From positions 105,375,698 through 105,439,697 of the forward strand of contig CM024758.1 of assembly GCA_014218235.1 (NCBI GenBank): a stretch of 64,000 bases of DNA, written 5' to 3'. Under the pieces are notes generated by a model. The model ran no database searches. It was given only the letters and a program-made list of their open reading frames with translations, and was not told the DNA's origin. Within the stretch, counting starts at the first letter, position 1; every line of letters starts with the position of its first letter. A program made the position numbers and the translations under genes. This document shows, in pieces, positions 32,351-45,077 of this stretch. Origin of the DNA: Colocasia esculenta. Lineage: Eukaryota > Streptophyta > Magnoliopsida > Alismatales > Araceae.

Positions 32351-34040
32351 TGTTGGGTTGAATGCCTAATTCATATCATTTCCCTCCTATTTTGATGATG
32401 ACAAGAAGTGTTCTTAAAGCAATTTAATTGAAACATGTCAAAAAATATCATACCTGAGATTCATGTTCATAAAGTATTTTTCAAACCACATTTATCATTT
32501 ATGGTCATGATAAATCATTTAACTAATGATATATGTGTTTATTTTTCAGGTACTAACATTTATGCAAAAGATGTGTCGACACACCCATCAATGGTGTCGA
32601 CACATCAACACAGATTCAAAGGGAAATTGTGTAAAAATGTCAAGAGTGTGTCGACACATGTCAAGAGTGTGTCGACACGAGTGGCAGTTTTCCAGAGATC
32701 AAGGGTACCCAGGTCGACACACTCCCAGAGCAGGTCGACACTAGACCCAGTTCCCAGAACAGCCAGTTTGAGGAATTGGGACAGCAGGTCGACACACTCA
32801 AGAGCAGGTCGACACAGGACCTTCCTCCCAGAACAGGTTTTTCCATCTTTGGGACAGTGTGTCGACACAACCACCAGGGCAGGTCGACACACTACGGAAT
32901 CTTTTCATCTTAAAGGTTGATGCTGCCACGTGTCTGCCTAGGGCGATGGGGAATCAACCTAGGATCGTGTGCCCTTATACCTAAAGGGTATCTTTGGATT
33001 CTTTGGATATAAAAGGTCCTCTATTGGCCTTCCATCAAAAGAGACCCAACCAAAAACTCTTAGAGCCTCCTGGAAGTTTCCTGGCGGCTGCAAGAGATCG
33101 TCTCCCTCCTCTGGTCTCCTTATGCTTCTAGAAGACCAGTTCTCACCAATTCAAGTGTGAGAATTGGAGTGTGATTCTTGAAGAAACCTCTGAAGCATCC
33201 CAAGGAAGCAGATACTGTAGAATCCTTCATTGGAGAAGAACTCAAGGAAGATCCAACAACTTCAAAGTACAGAGCATCGTTTTGGACTTCAAGACTGCAA
33301 GCCTCTTCCCAATCCAAGCTTCTACAAGGGAGTACACTTGAAGAAAGAAGTTATTTAATACATTTCATTGTACTTCTGTTCTTCTGAGATATCTTTTGAG
33401 ATTATGCAAGTGCTTCTGCATAGCTCTCATTAGTGCTCTCACTTTTGACTAGATCTGTGCTAGAAGGTCTATGTCTTGAGTTGGTGTCTAGCAACCTTTG
33501 TGTGAGCCTTGTGCTCCAGTTGTGTGAGCATTGTGCTCAGGTTGTTGTGAGCCGTCGAGCTCAGTTTGAGTTGTCAAACTCAAGGTTAGTTTGAGTAGTC
33601 TTGCTCAGTGTGTTTCTAGAGTAGTCTTGCTCTAGAAGTGGTGTGAGTTGTAAGCTCTCCAGTGTTGGAGTTGTCAGGCTCCCTTGGGTGTGTAACCCAG
33701 TTGTGTTAGTGAAGCCTCACAGGTTGTGAGGGGTGGATGTAGGAATCACATGGGTGATTTCCGAACCACCTAAAAAATCCTTGTGCACTTGTCTTCTGTG
33801 GTTTGATTTATTTATCCGATAGATGTTTGCATAGGATTCGTTTTTAATTCACTTAATCAACTTGTTATTCATCTAAGTTTTTCAACTCACTCTATTCTAA
33901 TCAGATCTGTAGTTCTTTCACTGATTATATTACCTCTGATTCTAGATAATTTTCAAATTACTTAAGCTTCCGCAAAAGTGGCTAAGATCTATTCATCCCC
34001 CCCTTCTAGATCTTTTCCATTCATTAATATCGATCCTTCA
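32351..34040 (+). repeat. 3' LTR of Sirevirus 1
   Basis: 1690 bp, almost identical to the 5' LTR. It has a dyad array at 32573-32890, G-box 32927, TATA 33008 and R/U5 hairpins 33504-33731. Differences seen: A/G near 32458, G/A near 33121, G/T near 33810, and single-base length changes in T, A, T and C runs. Confidence 0.96.
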
Positions 34041-34045
34041 TGGGA
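34041..34045. repeat. Target-site duplication TGGGA (right)
   Basis: Direct repeat of 20871-20875. Ty3 gag-protease sequence resumes immediately after it. Confidence 0.95.
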
Positions 34046-35153
34046 CTGGTTTCACAGATAGGGTATCAACAAATGTTTGAGAAATGAAGGAGTGCGTAGC
34101 TCCCGTATCAAAGAGAACATAAGCAGGTCAGGAAAGAATAGTAAGTGTACCTTCCACGATACCTCCTTCTTCAGCAGTTTCTGGTTCCTGGACAGCTTGC
34201 AGTCGACCTTGCCTCTTCTGTCCATTTTGACGTTTGTCATGAGGGGCTTGTTCTTTCAACATTGGGCAGTCCGAGATCCTATGGTCACGACTTCCACAGC
34301 GTAGGCATCTCCCTTGCGCTCTCCAGCATTCTTCAGTCCGATGACCAGCTCGGTCACAATGTTTGCACCTTTCTCCCATTGCCACTATCACTTGCTTACC
34401 TAGTTCCTTCGGCTTTTTATCCGCTGGTTCATTTACCCCGCCACTGGGCCTTTTCTTCCCAATAGTCGGTTGATACCTCCCAGCAGAAGACACTTGTTCC
34501 CGTTTCACGGATTTTCCCTTAATCCTTTCAGCAGTCTCCATTGCATCTTCCAGTAGTTGAGCCTTCTTAACCATTTCAGCATAAGTTTGAATGTCCATTG
34601 GCGCCAGTTGGGTGATGAACTGGGGCCTCAAGCCATTCAGAAAGCGTTTCGCCTTCATTCTTTCTGTCCCAATCAAGTGAACAGCATATCGGGACAGCCG
34701 AGAGAATTGGGCTTCATGCTCAGCCACATTAAGTCCTCTCTGCTTCAAAGCCGCAAATTCGGCTGCTTTTCGTTCTTGGACCCTCTCAGAAAAGTACTTG
34801 GCGTTAAAACGCTCAATGAACTGAGCCCATGTAAGTTGTTGTCCATTGAGAGTTGCTTCTACCGACTCCCACCATGCCCTGTCATCCTTTTCCAACTGGA
34901 AAGTAGCCAGGAGTACCTTGTTCTGGTCTGTGCATTGCATAACCCTGAATATCCTTTCAATCTCTTTAACCCAGTGCTCAGCAACATCCGGGTTAGTACT
35001 CCCTTCAAACCTAGGTGGATCCATGTTCCGAAAATTCTGGTGGAGCTCACCGGCTCCGCGATTACCTCCACTCTGGGTGGCTTGTAAGATAGCCTGAGTC
35101 AAGTTCTGTATGGTTCTTTGCATGTCCCTAGCCTGGGCACGTTCTGCGGCCAT
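34046..35153 (-). pseudogene. gag: Ty3 gag of inner element, C-terminus cut by Sirevirus
   Basis: ATG at 35153 (M-A-A-E-R-A-Q), the first start in the frame. The retrotransposon Gag domain includes WVKEIERIFRVMQCTDQNKV and FNAKYFSERVQERKAAEFAA. Two CCHC knuckles follow: C-K-H-C-D-R-A-G-H-R-T-E-E-C and C-L-R-C-G-S-R-D-H-R-I-S-D-C. The frame is open to about 34128, then broken near the protease motif. The Sirevirus removes the continuity at 34046. Confidence 0.93.
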
Positions 35154-35320
35154 TGAGGTAATAATCACCTTCAAGATAATAATGTAAGTTAGTCATCTAA
35201 ATATATCACATGTGACTTTTATTCCCATGGCTCTACCCAAGCTCACATTAGGTACGACAGGTTTTGACTCGTGTAATCTAGTTTCATTCCATATTCCTAA
35301 TCCCTTGGACCCTAAAGTTC

Positions 35321-35334
35321 AGTCTCTGATACCA
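35321..35334 (-). other. Primer-binding site of inner Ty3 element
   Basis: On the minus strand TGGTATCAGAGACT begins two bases after the LTR end. It matches initiator-Met tRNA over the first 11 bases. Confidence 0.85.
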
Positions 35335-35336
35335 AC

Positions 35337-38241
35337 TGTCACGCCCCGAATATTTAGCAGCGGAATAAATACCGGGGGACGTGAACGATACAAACCGGTG
35401 TATCACAGTTGAATAGTGCAGAGTCACAGTCGATATAATAACACATTCAAGACTATAATATGGTCACCATTAGTATACTTTATTTCATTTCATTCAACTA
35501 GATACAACCTCACATAAGAAGAATTAACCAAAGGGTCCATCATTCAAATAAACTTCCACAAAAGTTTCACTATTACATAGACTACTCAAATTTCTATTTC
35601 TAAACTGTCATCTATTCTAGGACGGGTACTCGTCACTCTTGCCCAGTCCCATCCGACTCCACGGGTTCTTCATCACTACCTGAAAAAGGGCAGGATGATA
35701 GGGGTGAGCGAACTAGCTCAGTAGGATTTATATCTCAATCACGTGCGGGCACTAGTATACATGATTAACATTTTATATAGGCAGATATGCTTATGAGTAT
35801 GCTGACAATGCATGCTTTTCTAACAAGTTGAATAGCAAAGTAGAACGGATATCATATCAGATCAATTGTCGAGTTCCATATAAATGGACAGATAATTCAA
35901 GATTAAAATCATGTCAGAAGAGATTGGCCATATTCAAACAGAGTTCATGTGTTCACAAGAACAAACTTATCATATCATGTCAAGTCAAACTTATCAAGTC
36001 AAACAGGAGGCACAATTCACAATCTTGCATGTCAGGTGTGCTATGCCAAGCACCAAGAGTCCATACTCCCTCGGTTAACAAGTACGTTGGGGCGCTCTTC
36101 CCCAGGACCGGACAGGGCCCTATTGCACAGGCATTGTATCAAGTTTTGGACCGGAGTCCCACGATGTGCCGAACAAACATATTCATATTATGGCCACAGA
36201 GTTTCAATGACAAGCTCATAGTAAAAAGAACATGATCACTCATAGAGTCAAGGAATGACAAACAGCTCAAAAAACAAGGCAGGATAACGTCGTATCTTAT
36301 ATTTCATAATTCATTAATGTCTTGACATGAGGGTGTTTCTAAAGACAGATCATATGTAGAACATGTACTTTCCTAACATGTATGCATATGACAAATAATC
36401 AATTGAACACCGGAAAACATGAAACCATGAAACTCATATGCAAATCACCATTAACATGTCCATACTAATCATGTATTCATCCCCACATTCATAACATATT
36501 CTTATCTTATCAATTGACAATAAGCAAGATCACAAGATAATCCAAGGTTCATAAGAACAATCAAAATTTACACATTAGAATCATATTCTTATCATTACCA
36601 TTTCCTTTAATGGTTTGATTTATTTTAAGTCCATGCATACTATATAACATCATGTACATGCTTGAAGATATCATGAAATGATTAGACCCAAATTATACAA
36701 AAATCTTGTAAGGGTAGTGTCGACACTAGATCAGGTGGTGTCGACACCATGCTCCAAACCCAAGACAAAATCAGGCAAAACTGGTCAGGTAGTGTCGACA
36801 CCAGTTCAGGTAGTGTCGACACTAGAGACAGATTCCAGAACCCATCTGGAAATATGGGACAGTGTGTCGACACTAGATATGGTAGTGTCGACACTAGATC
36901 AGTTTCCCAGAACTCCCTGGGTAAAAACTGGGACAGTGTGTCGACACTAGATGTGGCAGTGTCGACACTAGATGGCCTTCCCAGAACACCTTCTGGGCTG
37001 TTTGGGACAGGGTGTCGACACTAGCTGAGGCAGTGTCGACACTAGAGGGCCTCCCAGAACACTCTCTGGGCTGCTTTGGGACAGTGTGTCGACACTAGTC
37101 CAAGTAGTGTCGACACTAGAGTCCTTCCAGAACAAAACTTAAGGGTCATGTGAGACCCGAAAACACATGCCATGCAGCGATTCACTTCAAACTCTTATAA
37201 CTCTCTAACGATTGACATTTGGACAAAATGTCCAACATGAAAGATGAAGAAGACAACTAGTAGAAGATTTTTTATGTTGAGGGTTTGATCGAATTCGGTC
37301 TCTAATCTCGAGAAAACATGTCAAGAACAGAAATCAAGTAAAACCCAAAATCACAGTTTAAAACAGAGACTCTCTTATCATGCTCCTAACTGTCTAACGA
37401 AAAATCTTTGAATAAAACGTCCAACATAGAAGATGATCGTGACTTCAAATAGGAGAACTTTCATGAATAAAGTTTAGTCAAATTTGATCTTGAATCGTGT
37501 GCACAATATGACGAACGAGAAAAGCCCTAACGGTGCAAGACTTCGGAAAAATCACCAATACACGATAAATACTCCATGAAAATTGGGCAAATCAAGTGCA
37601 AATGATCCTAGACTCAAAGAACTACATGTTGGCATTAATTTTCTTTAATCTTGGCCTGAGAACACCTACCTTTACGAAGATCTAAAACCTGTTGATGTTC
37701 TGGACGCAACAGAGGATGCAGGGGATGAAGCTCTGGATTCCCAGCCTTTCTCCTGCTCCTCAGAAGTTCTTGCTTGCTTCCAAACGACTCCAACTTCGTT
37801 GTTAAACCTTTCCCAAGAGTTTAGGGACGAGTTCTTATAGTTTTAGGATGTTTTTAAGAGTCCTAATGATGCTAGGAAAGGGGCTATGAGCTCTGTTTCC
37901 TAGTTTCCAGAAAATCTGGGATTCCTTTACTTAAAAGAGGTAGCCAAGGTTTAGGAAACCACCAATTGAGATTGAGTTCGGTTTTGGCTTACCTTACATG
38001 ACTACTCATCCATAATATGACTCTAAATTACCCTCCCTAATTACTGCATAATTACATACACGAATTTCTGGGCAATTTCCTGTCCTAGTTTGTTCATATC
38101 CTTGGGCCAAATGTGCTCTATTGGCCCAATCTTATTAATAGGTCATTAACACATGGTATTGGAAGTCTCTCCAATACGTTTATTTATTTTATCCCTCTAT
38201 CTTTATAAAATTTTAAATTTGCTAATTTCCGGGGTGTTACA
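35337..38241 (-). repeat. 5' LTR of inner Ty3 element (LTR C)
   Basis: 2905 bp, TGTCACG to GTGTTACA, clearly the partner of LTR B (same subfamily differences from A and D). Dyad array at 36717-37116. Confidence 0.92.
36717..37116. promoter_or_regulatory. GTGTCGACAC paired-dyad array in LTR C
   Basis: Six pairs, first dyad 36717-36726 and last 37107-37116, with the same 21-bp pairing. Confidence 0.9.
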
Positions 38242-38246
38242 CCTCA
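38242..38246. repeat. Target-site duplication CCTCA (right)
   Basis: Matches 14682-14686. The outer element's coding sequence continues from here. Confidence 0.9.
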
Positions 38247-39654
38247 TCATCCTTTTGGCTTGTAGTGCAGAGATAAGTGACAATCTCCTGCGATTTCTAT
38301 CCCCTGTGAACACTAGTTTTGGGTACTGGCTAAAAGTTACCCGACTTCTCCTGCAATTTATACTAGCCCCATGTTCAGACATCCAGTCTGCTCCCAGTAT
38401 CACATCATACCCCGCCATGTCCATACATATTAAATTTGCTGGTAGGTTTTGGGTTTCAATCAACACCTCACTGGATGGTATATGGTTTGTAAGATTGGTA
38501 CCCGGACCAATCGGGGTTGACACAACTATTCCAGATTTCATTGGGACTGGTTTCACAGGTAGGGTATCAACAAATGTTTGAGATATGAAGGAGTGCGTAG
38601 CTCCCGTATCAAAGAGAACATATGCAGGTAGGGAAAGAATAGTAAGTGTACCTTCCACGATACCTCCTTCTTCAGCAGTTTCTGGTTCCTGGACAGCTTG
38701 CAGTCGGCCTTGCCTCTTCTGTCCATTTTGACGTTTGTCCTGAGGGGCTTGTTCTTTCAACATTGGACAGTCTGAGATCCTATGGTCACGACTCCCACAG
38801 CGTAGGCATCTCCCTTGCGCTCTCCAGCATTCTTCAGTCCGATGACCAGCTCTGTCACAATGTTTACACCTTTCTCCCGTTGCCACCATTACTTGCTTAC
38901 CTAGCTCCTTCGGCTTTTTATCCGCTGGTTCATTTACCCTGCCACTGGGCCTTTTCTTCCCAATAGTCGGCTGATACCTCCCAGCAGAAGACACTTGTTC
39001 TCGTTTCACGGATTTTCCCTTAATCCTTTCGGCAAGTTCCATGGCATCTTCCAATAGTTGAGCCTTCTTAACCGTTTCAGCATAAGTTTGAATGTCCATT
39101 GGCGCCAGTTGGGTGATGAACTGGGGCCTCAAGCCATTCAGAAATCGTTTCGCCTTCATCCTTTCTGTCCCAATCAAGTGAACCGCGTATCGGGACAGCT
39201 GAGAGAATTGGGCCTCATACTCAGCCACATTGAGTCCTCTCTGCTTCAAAGCCGCAAATTCGGCTGCTTTCCGTTCTTGGACCCTCTCAGAAAAGTACTT
39301 GGCGTTGAAACGCTCAATGAACTGAGCCCATGTGAGTTGTTGTCCATTTAGGGTTGCTTCTACCGACTCCCACCATGCCCTGGCATCCTTTTCCAACTGG
39401 GAAGTCGCCAGGAGTACCTTGTTCTGGTCTGTGCATTGCATAACCCTGAATATCCTTTCAATCTCTTTAACCCAGTGTTCAGCAACATCTGGGTCAGTAC
39501 TCCCTTCAAACCTAGGCGGATCCATGTTCCGAAAATTCCAGTGGAGCTCACCGGCTCCGCGGTTACCTCCACCTTGGGTGGCTTGTAAGATAGCCTGAGT
39601 CAAGTTCTGTATGGTTCGTTGCATGTCCCTAGCCTGGGCACGTTCCGCGGCCAT
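38247..39654 (-). CDS. gag-pro: Ty3 gag and protease of outer element, 3' part displaced
   Basis: The start is taken at the ATG of 39654 (M-A-A-E-R-A-Q). The frame is open for about 470 codons. It has the Gag domain (WVKEIERIFRVMQCTDQ, RFLNGLRPQFITQLAPMDI), two CCHC knuckles, and an aspartic protease with VLFDTGATHSFIS and MAGYDVILGADWMSEHGA. It ends where the inner element was inserted, after residues SALQAKRMM; the rest of the polyprotein is at 14681 and below. This is the best preserved coding segment of the family here. Confidence 0.93.
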
Positions 39655-39820
39655 TGTGGTAATAATCACCTTCAAGATAATAATGTGAGTTAGTATCTAA
39701 ATATATCACATGTGACTTTTATTCCCATGGCTCTACCCAAGCTCACATTAGGTACAATAGATTTTGACTCGTGTGATCTAGTTTCATTCTATGTTCCTAT
39801 TCCCTTGGACCCTAAAGTTC

Positions 39821-39835
39821 AAGGCTCTGATACCA
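39821..39835 (-). other. Primer-binding site of outer Ty3 element
   Basis: Minus-strand TGGTATCAGAGCCTT, complementary to initiator-Met tRNA, two bases from the LTR. Confidence 0.9.
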
Positions 39836-39837
39836 AC

Positions 39838-42534
39838 TGTCACGCCCCGAATATTTAGCAGCGGAATAAATACCGGGGGACGTGAACGATACAAACCGAC
39901 GTATCACAGTTGAATAGTGCAGAGTCACAATCGAATATAATAACACATTCAAGACTATAATATGGTCACCAAAAGTATACTTTAATTCATTCCATTCAAC
40001 TAGATACAACCTCACATAAGAAGAATCAACCAAAGGATCCATCATTCAAATAAACTTTCAGAAAAGTTTCACTATTACATAGACTACTCAAATTTATATT
40101 TCTAAACTGTCATCTATCTCTAGGACGGGTGCTCGTCACTCTTACCCAGTCCCATCTGACTCCACTGGTTCTTCATCACTACCTGAAAAAGGGCAGGATG
40201 ATAGGGGTGAGCGAACTAGCTCAGTAGGATTTATATCTCAATCACGTGCGGGCACTAGTATACATGATTAACATTTTAAGTAGGCAGATATGCTTATGAG
40301 TATGCTGACAATGCATGCTTTTCTAACAAGTTGAAGAGCAAAGTAGAACGGATATCATATCAAATCAATTGTCGAGTTCCATATACAATGGACAAATATT
40401 TCAAGAATAGAATCATGTCAGAAGAGATTGGCCATATTCAAGCAGAGTTCATGTGTTCACAAGAACAAACGTATCATATCATGTCAAGTCAAACTTATCA
40501 AGGCAGGATAACGACGTATCTTATGTTTCATAATTCATTAATGTCTTGACATGAGGGTGTTTCAAAAGACAAATCATATGCAGAACATGTGCTCTCAATT
40601 TCCCAAGAAGGGTGTGCCTATTCGTGCAAAAGTGTAAGTGATGAGTCAGGGATTTTTCCTAGCATGTATGCATATGACAAATAATCAATTAAACACCAGA
40701 AAACATGTAGCCATGAAACTCATATGCAAATCATAACATTAACACCACTACATGTCCATACTAACATGTATTGATCCCCACATTCATATCATATTCTTAT
40801 CTTATCAATTGACAATAAACAAGATCACAAGATAATCCAATGAACATAAGGACAATCAAAATTACACATTAGAATCATATTCATATCATTACCATTTCCT
40901 TCAATGGTTTGATTTATTTTAAGTCCATGCATACTATATAACATCATGCACATGCTTGTAGATATCATGAAATGATCAGACCCAAAATATACAAAAAAAT
41001 CTTGTAAGGGTAGTGTCGACACTAGATCAAGTGGTGTCGACACGATGCTTCAAACACAAGACAAAATCATGCAAAACTGGTCAGGTAGGGTCGACACTAG
41101 TTCAAGTAGTGTCGACACTAGAGACAGGTTCCAGAAAACCTTCTGGAAAACATGGGATAGTGTGTCGACACTAGTTGAGGTAGTGTCGACACTAGATCAG
41201 TTTTCCAGAACTTTCTGGGAAAAACTGGGACAGTGTGTCGACACTAGATGAGGTAGTGTCGACACTAGATGGCTTTCCCAGAACACTCTCTGGGCTATTT
41301 AGGACAGAGTGTCGACACTAGATGGGGTAGTGTCGACACTAGAGGGCTTCCCAGAACACTCTCTGGGCTGCCTTGGGACAGTGTGTCGACACTAGTTCAA
41401 GTAGTGTCGACACTAGAGCCCTTCCAGAACAAAACTTATGAGTCATGTGAAACCCGAAAACACATGCCATGTAGTGATTCACTTCCAACTCTTATAACTC
41501 TCTAACGATTGATATTTGGACAAAACGTTCAACATGAAAGATGAAGAGGACAACTAGTAGAAGAATTTTATGTTGAGGGTTTGATCAAATTCGGTCTCGA
41601 ATCTCGAGAAAACATGTGAAGAACAAAAATTAAGTGAAACCCGAAATCACTGTATCAAGCAGAGACTCTCTTATCATGCTCCTAACTCTCTAACGAAAAA
41701 CCTTTTGACAAAATGTCCAACATATAAGATGATCGTGACTTCAAGTAAAATAACTTTTATGAAGAAAGTTTAGTCAAATTCGGTCTTGAATCATGTACAC
41801 AATAAGACGAACGGGAAAAGCCCTAACTGTGCAAGACTTCAGGAAAATCACCAATACACGATGAATACTCCATGAAAATTGGGCAAATCAAGTGCAAATG
41901 AACATAGACTCGATTCTCTACATGATGGTATAGGTTTTTCTTTAATCTTGGCCCGAGAACACCTACCTTTATGAAGATCTAAAACCAGTTGATGTTTTGG
42001 ACGCAACAGAGGATGCAGGGGATGAAGCTACGGATTCCCAGCCTTTCTCCTGCTCCTCAGAAGTTCTTGCCTGCCTCCAAACGACTCCAACTCATTGTTA
42101 AACCTTCCCCAAGAGTTTGAGGATGAGTTCTTATAGTTGTAGGATGTTGTTAAGAGTCCTAACGATACTAGGAAAGGGGCTACGAGCTCTGTTTCCTAGT
42201 TTCCAGGAAATCTGAGATTCCCTTACCAAAAAGAGGTAGCCAAGGTTTAGGAAACCACCAATTGAGATTGAGTTCGGTTTTGGCTTACCTTACATGACTA
42301 TTCATCCATAATTTAACCCTAAATTACCCTCACTAATTACTGCATAATTACATACACGAATTTCTGGGCAATTTCCTGTCCTAGTTTATTCATATCCTTG
42401 GGCCAAATATGCTCTATTGGCCCAATCTTATTAATAGGTCATTAACACATGGTATTGGAAGTCTCCAATACGTTTATTTAATTTATCCCTCTATATTTCT
42501 GAAATTTTAAATTGCTAATTTCTGGGGTGTTACA
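39838..42534 (-). repeat. 5' LTR of outer Ty3 element (LTR D)
   Basis: 2697 bp, the partner of LTR A. It lacks the segment equivalent to 9379-9662 of LTR A (284 bp). The junction at 40499-40502 is a CAAG that flanks the segment on both sides in A. Dyad array 41013-41413. Confidence 0.9.
41013..41413. promoter_or_regulatory. GTGTCGACAC paired-dyad array in LTR D
   Basis: Six pairs at 21-bp spacing. The dyad at 41034-41043 is intact (GTGTCGACAC), whereas LTR A has GTGTCTACAC. Confidence 0.9.
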
Positions 42535-42539
42535 AGCAT
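42535..42539. repeat. Target-site duplication AGCAT (right)
   Basis: Matches 8709-8713. Tat-like Ty3 sequence follows, whereas the left copy abuts a LINE. Confidence 0.78.
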
Positions 42540-45077
42540 TAAGCATTCTCAGGATACACTTCCTTGACGACATACGGACCTTCCCAATCATCTTGCAATT
42601 TGGACCTAGGACCTCTAGGTTTTATGAAAATTCACTTCAAAACCATGTCTCCTTCTTGAAATTTGCATTCAATCACTTCTTTTAAAAAGATCTTGAGAGT
42701 CTATTTTGATATGAAAGCACATGATCAGATGCGGCCAGACGCCGTTCGTCTAGGAGTTCCAGCTGTGTAAGTAATGCCTCTCGACGTTCATCGAGATTAA
42801 GTTCTTTGTCCAACTGTACCCTTAGTGAAGGAATGAGTATCTCATATGGACATACCGCCTCCATCCCATAAGTGAGTGAAAAAGGAGTTTGCCCTGTGGG
42901 CGTGCGGACGGAGGTACGGTAGGCCCATAAAGCCTCAATCAATTTCTTAGGCCAATCAGCAAATTTGTGAGATTCACAAGTTTTCTTTAAAATTTTCAAA
43001 AGTGTTTTGTTTGTGGCTTCGGCTTAACCGTTGCCCTGTGGATAGTATGGAGATGAATGATCCAGAGAAATGTTCTATTTCTTACATAGATCTTGAAGCT
43101 CTTGAGATATGAGCTGGGGTCCATTATCAGTGGCGATGCCGCTTGGCACTCCGAACCGTGAGATGATGTTCTTCATGATAAATCGGCACACGGTTGATCC
43201 TTTGATTTTCGCAAATGCTTCAGCTTCGGCCCACTTGGTGAAGTACTCACTGCCAGTGAGGATAAATGATTTTTGTTTGATTTGAGCATTAGGATCACCA
43301 AGAGGTACAATGATATCAAAGGCCCACATGGAGAAAGGCCAAAGGGATGATAGTGGATGTAGGGAGGAAGATGGAGCATGGATCTTGTCGGCATGGAGCT
43401 GGCATTTAACACACCTACGAACGTAGATGGCACAATCTTCTTCCAAGGTTGGCCAGTAATAGCCCTGCAAAGGATCTTCTTAGCTAGCATCTGGCTATTC
43501 ACATGCCCTCTATCCTAGAAATCAAACTCACCTGATGAGCTAGGAAGTAGTGCTTCAATTTCTGCACTACCCATACTAGCGCTACACATGTTTTCTCCAT
43601 AGTGGAGAGCTTGAGTTCCGCAAGATTGAAAAGCCTAGACAAATAATATACTGCCCTTTCTTTGCTAGTTTCATCATGATGCGCAAGGATAGCTCCTAAG
43701 GAGTCCTCAATAGTCAACAGATACAGGATCAAGGGTTTTCCTAGGACAAGCACCTGTGTAGCACGGGTGGATTCATAAGATAGCTCTTAAGTTCATCAAA
43801 GGCTTCTTGGCATTTAATATTCCATTCGAATTTTACTCTTCCTTTTAACAGTTCATAGAAAGGATGACACCTTTGAGAATGTTGAGATATAAATCTCCTT
43901 ATGAACTGTAGTCGATCGATCAATCCTCGAAGCTCGGATATATTCTTAGGAGGAGGCATCTCACCTATTGCCTTGGCCTTGTTCAGGTCTATTTGAATCC
44001 CCCGCTTGCTAACTATGAACCCTAACAGCTTGCCCGAGGAAACCCCAAATACACACTTCTTTGGATTCATCTTCAATTGGTATTCCCGTGCGCGTTGAAA
44101 CACTTTGGCGAGTACAGAGGAATGTTCTTTTCTAGTCCGAGACTTCACCACAATATCATCCACGTAAACCTCAACATGAATGTGAATCATATCGTAGAAG
44201 ATTGCTAACATTTCCCTCTGATAAGTGGCTCCGACATTCTTCAATCCAAACGGCATAACCAAATAGCAATAAGTTCCCCAGGGCGTGGTGAAGGATGTTT
44301 TCTCTTGGTCCTCCGGGGCTAGACGGATCTGATTATAACCTGAATACCCATCCATGAATGAAAGAGTTTCAAACCCAGCGGTGTTATCAATTAGGACATC
44401 CAAATGAGGTAATGGGAAATCATCTTTAGGACATGCTCTATTTAAGTCCCGGAAGTCAATGCAAATTCGTACTCTTCCATCCTTCTTCATTATTGGGACT
44501 ATGTTGGCCACCCACAGGGGATAGAGTACTACACGGATGAACTTAGCTTTGTGTAGTTTTTCAATCTCATCTTGCATATTCAGTGCAATATGAGGGTGGA
44601 ATTGTCTCAATTTCTATTTAACGGCTATTGCCCCTGGTTTCAAGATCAATCTGTGTTCCACTAATGCAGGGTCAATGCCAGGCATGTCGCCATATGACCA
44701 GGAAAACGAGTCTTTGTACTCCCTCAATATTCCTATAAGCTCTTCTTCTTCCTCAGGAGGGAGATTGGAAGCTATGGTTATAAGCCTGGGTTCTTCGTCC
44801 CAATGTTTACCTCCTCATCCACTGCCGATGTGGGCTCATCAAATCTTCTCATGCCACTAGCATACATTTTGGCAGCGTCCTCTATTTCACCATCCTCTTC
44901 ATCCGCTGGGTCCTCATCATTCAAGGTTTCATAAATTCCAAATCCATTGTCTAGCCTCTTTTCTTCATGTTGAGCTTCTATGTTTAGAACGACCGCTTCC
45001 TAGACGAACTCTTTGATAGCTAAAAGAGTGCCACCACACCTTTGAGCCAGATCTACCAGATATCTATGGGGTATGAC
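42540..45077 (-). pseudogene. pol: Tat-like Ty3/gypsy pol fragment (RT, RNase H, integrase), degraded
   Basis: Minus strand. 45077-44611 is an acidic linker upstream of RT. A probable CAG-to-TAG stop near 44608 precedes LRQFHPHIALNMQDEIEKLH. RT (44610-43741) has VRICIDFRDLNRACPKDDFP, the active site YVDDIVVKSR and KCVFGVSSGKLLGFIVSKRG. The RNase H start (43753-43499) has ERAVYYLSRLFNLAE. The later RNase H part and the integrase N-terminus are deleted near 43505. Integrase continues at 43470-43075 (GYYWPTLEEDCAIYVRRCVK, GVPSGIATDNGPQ) and 42999-42682 (WAYRTSVRTPTGQTPFSL). The family assignment rests on these residues. It is cut on the right by the gag-only element and on the left at the outer Ty3 target site. 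Confidence 0.85.

Larger units (their letters stand above)
20876..34040 (+). mobile_element. Sirevirus-type Ty1/copia retrotransposon 1, full length
   Basis: Two 1690-bp LTRs (20876-22565 and 32351-34040), initiator-Met primer site, gag with UBN2-like N-terminus and zinc knuckle, protease, integrase, RT, RNase H, a long non-coding spacer with structured repeats, an env-position ORF and a polypurine tract. Integrase before RT marks Ty1/copia. The env-position ORF, several internal polypurine-like tracts and LTR palindromes fit the Sirevirus/Maximus lineage. By eye the two LTRs differ at about three substitutions and four one-base indels, so insertion is recent. Confidence 0.95.
14687..38241 (-). 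mobile_element. Inner Ty3/gypsy chromovirus of the same family
   Basis: Minus-strand element with LTRs 14687-17578 and 35337-38241. Gag is at 35153-34046; protease, RT, RNase H, integrase and chromodomain lie from 20870 to 17611. It is interrupted by a Sirevirus (20876-34040). It sits inside the outer copy of the same family, between the protease-RT linker and RT, with TSD CCTCA. Confidence 0.92.
8714..42534 (-). mobile_element. Outer Ty3/gypsy chromovirus (Tekay/Del-like), split by nested elements
   Basis: The element reads right to left: 5' LTR 39838-42534, primer-binding site, gag and protease start (39654-38247), a nested insertion (14687-38241), then RT, RNase H, integrase and chromodomain (14681-11685), polypurine tract and 3' LTR 8714-11673. 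The RT-RH-INT order defines Ty3/gypsy, and the C-terminal chromodomain places it among chromoviruses. Its own sequence outside the nested copy is about 10.3 kb. The flanks carry AGCAT. Confidence 0.9.

Noticed and set aside
34557..35087. Plus-strand 176-codon ORF over inner gag
   Set aside because: It is the reverse complement of a clear Gag domain.
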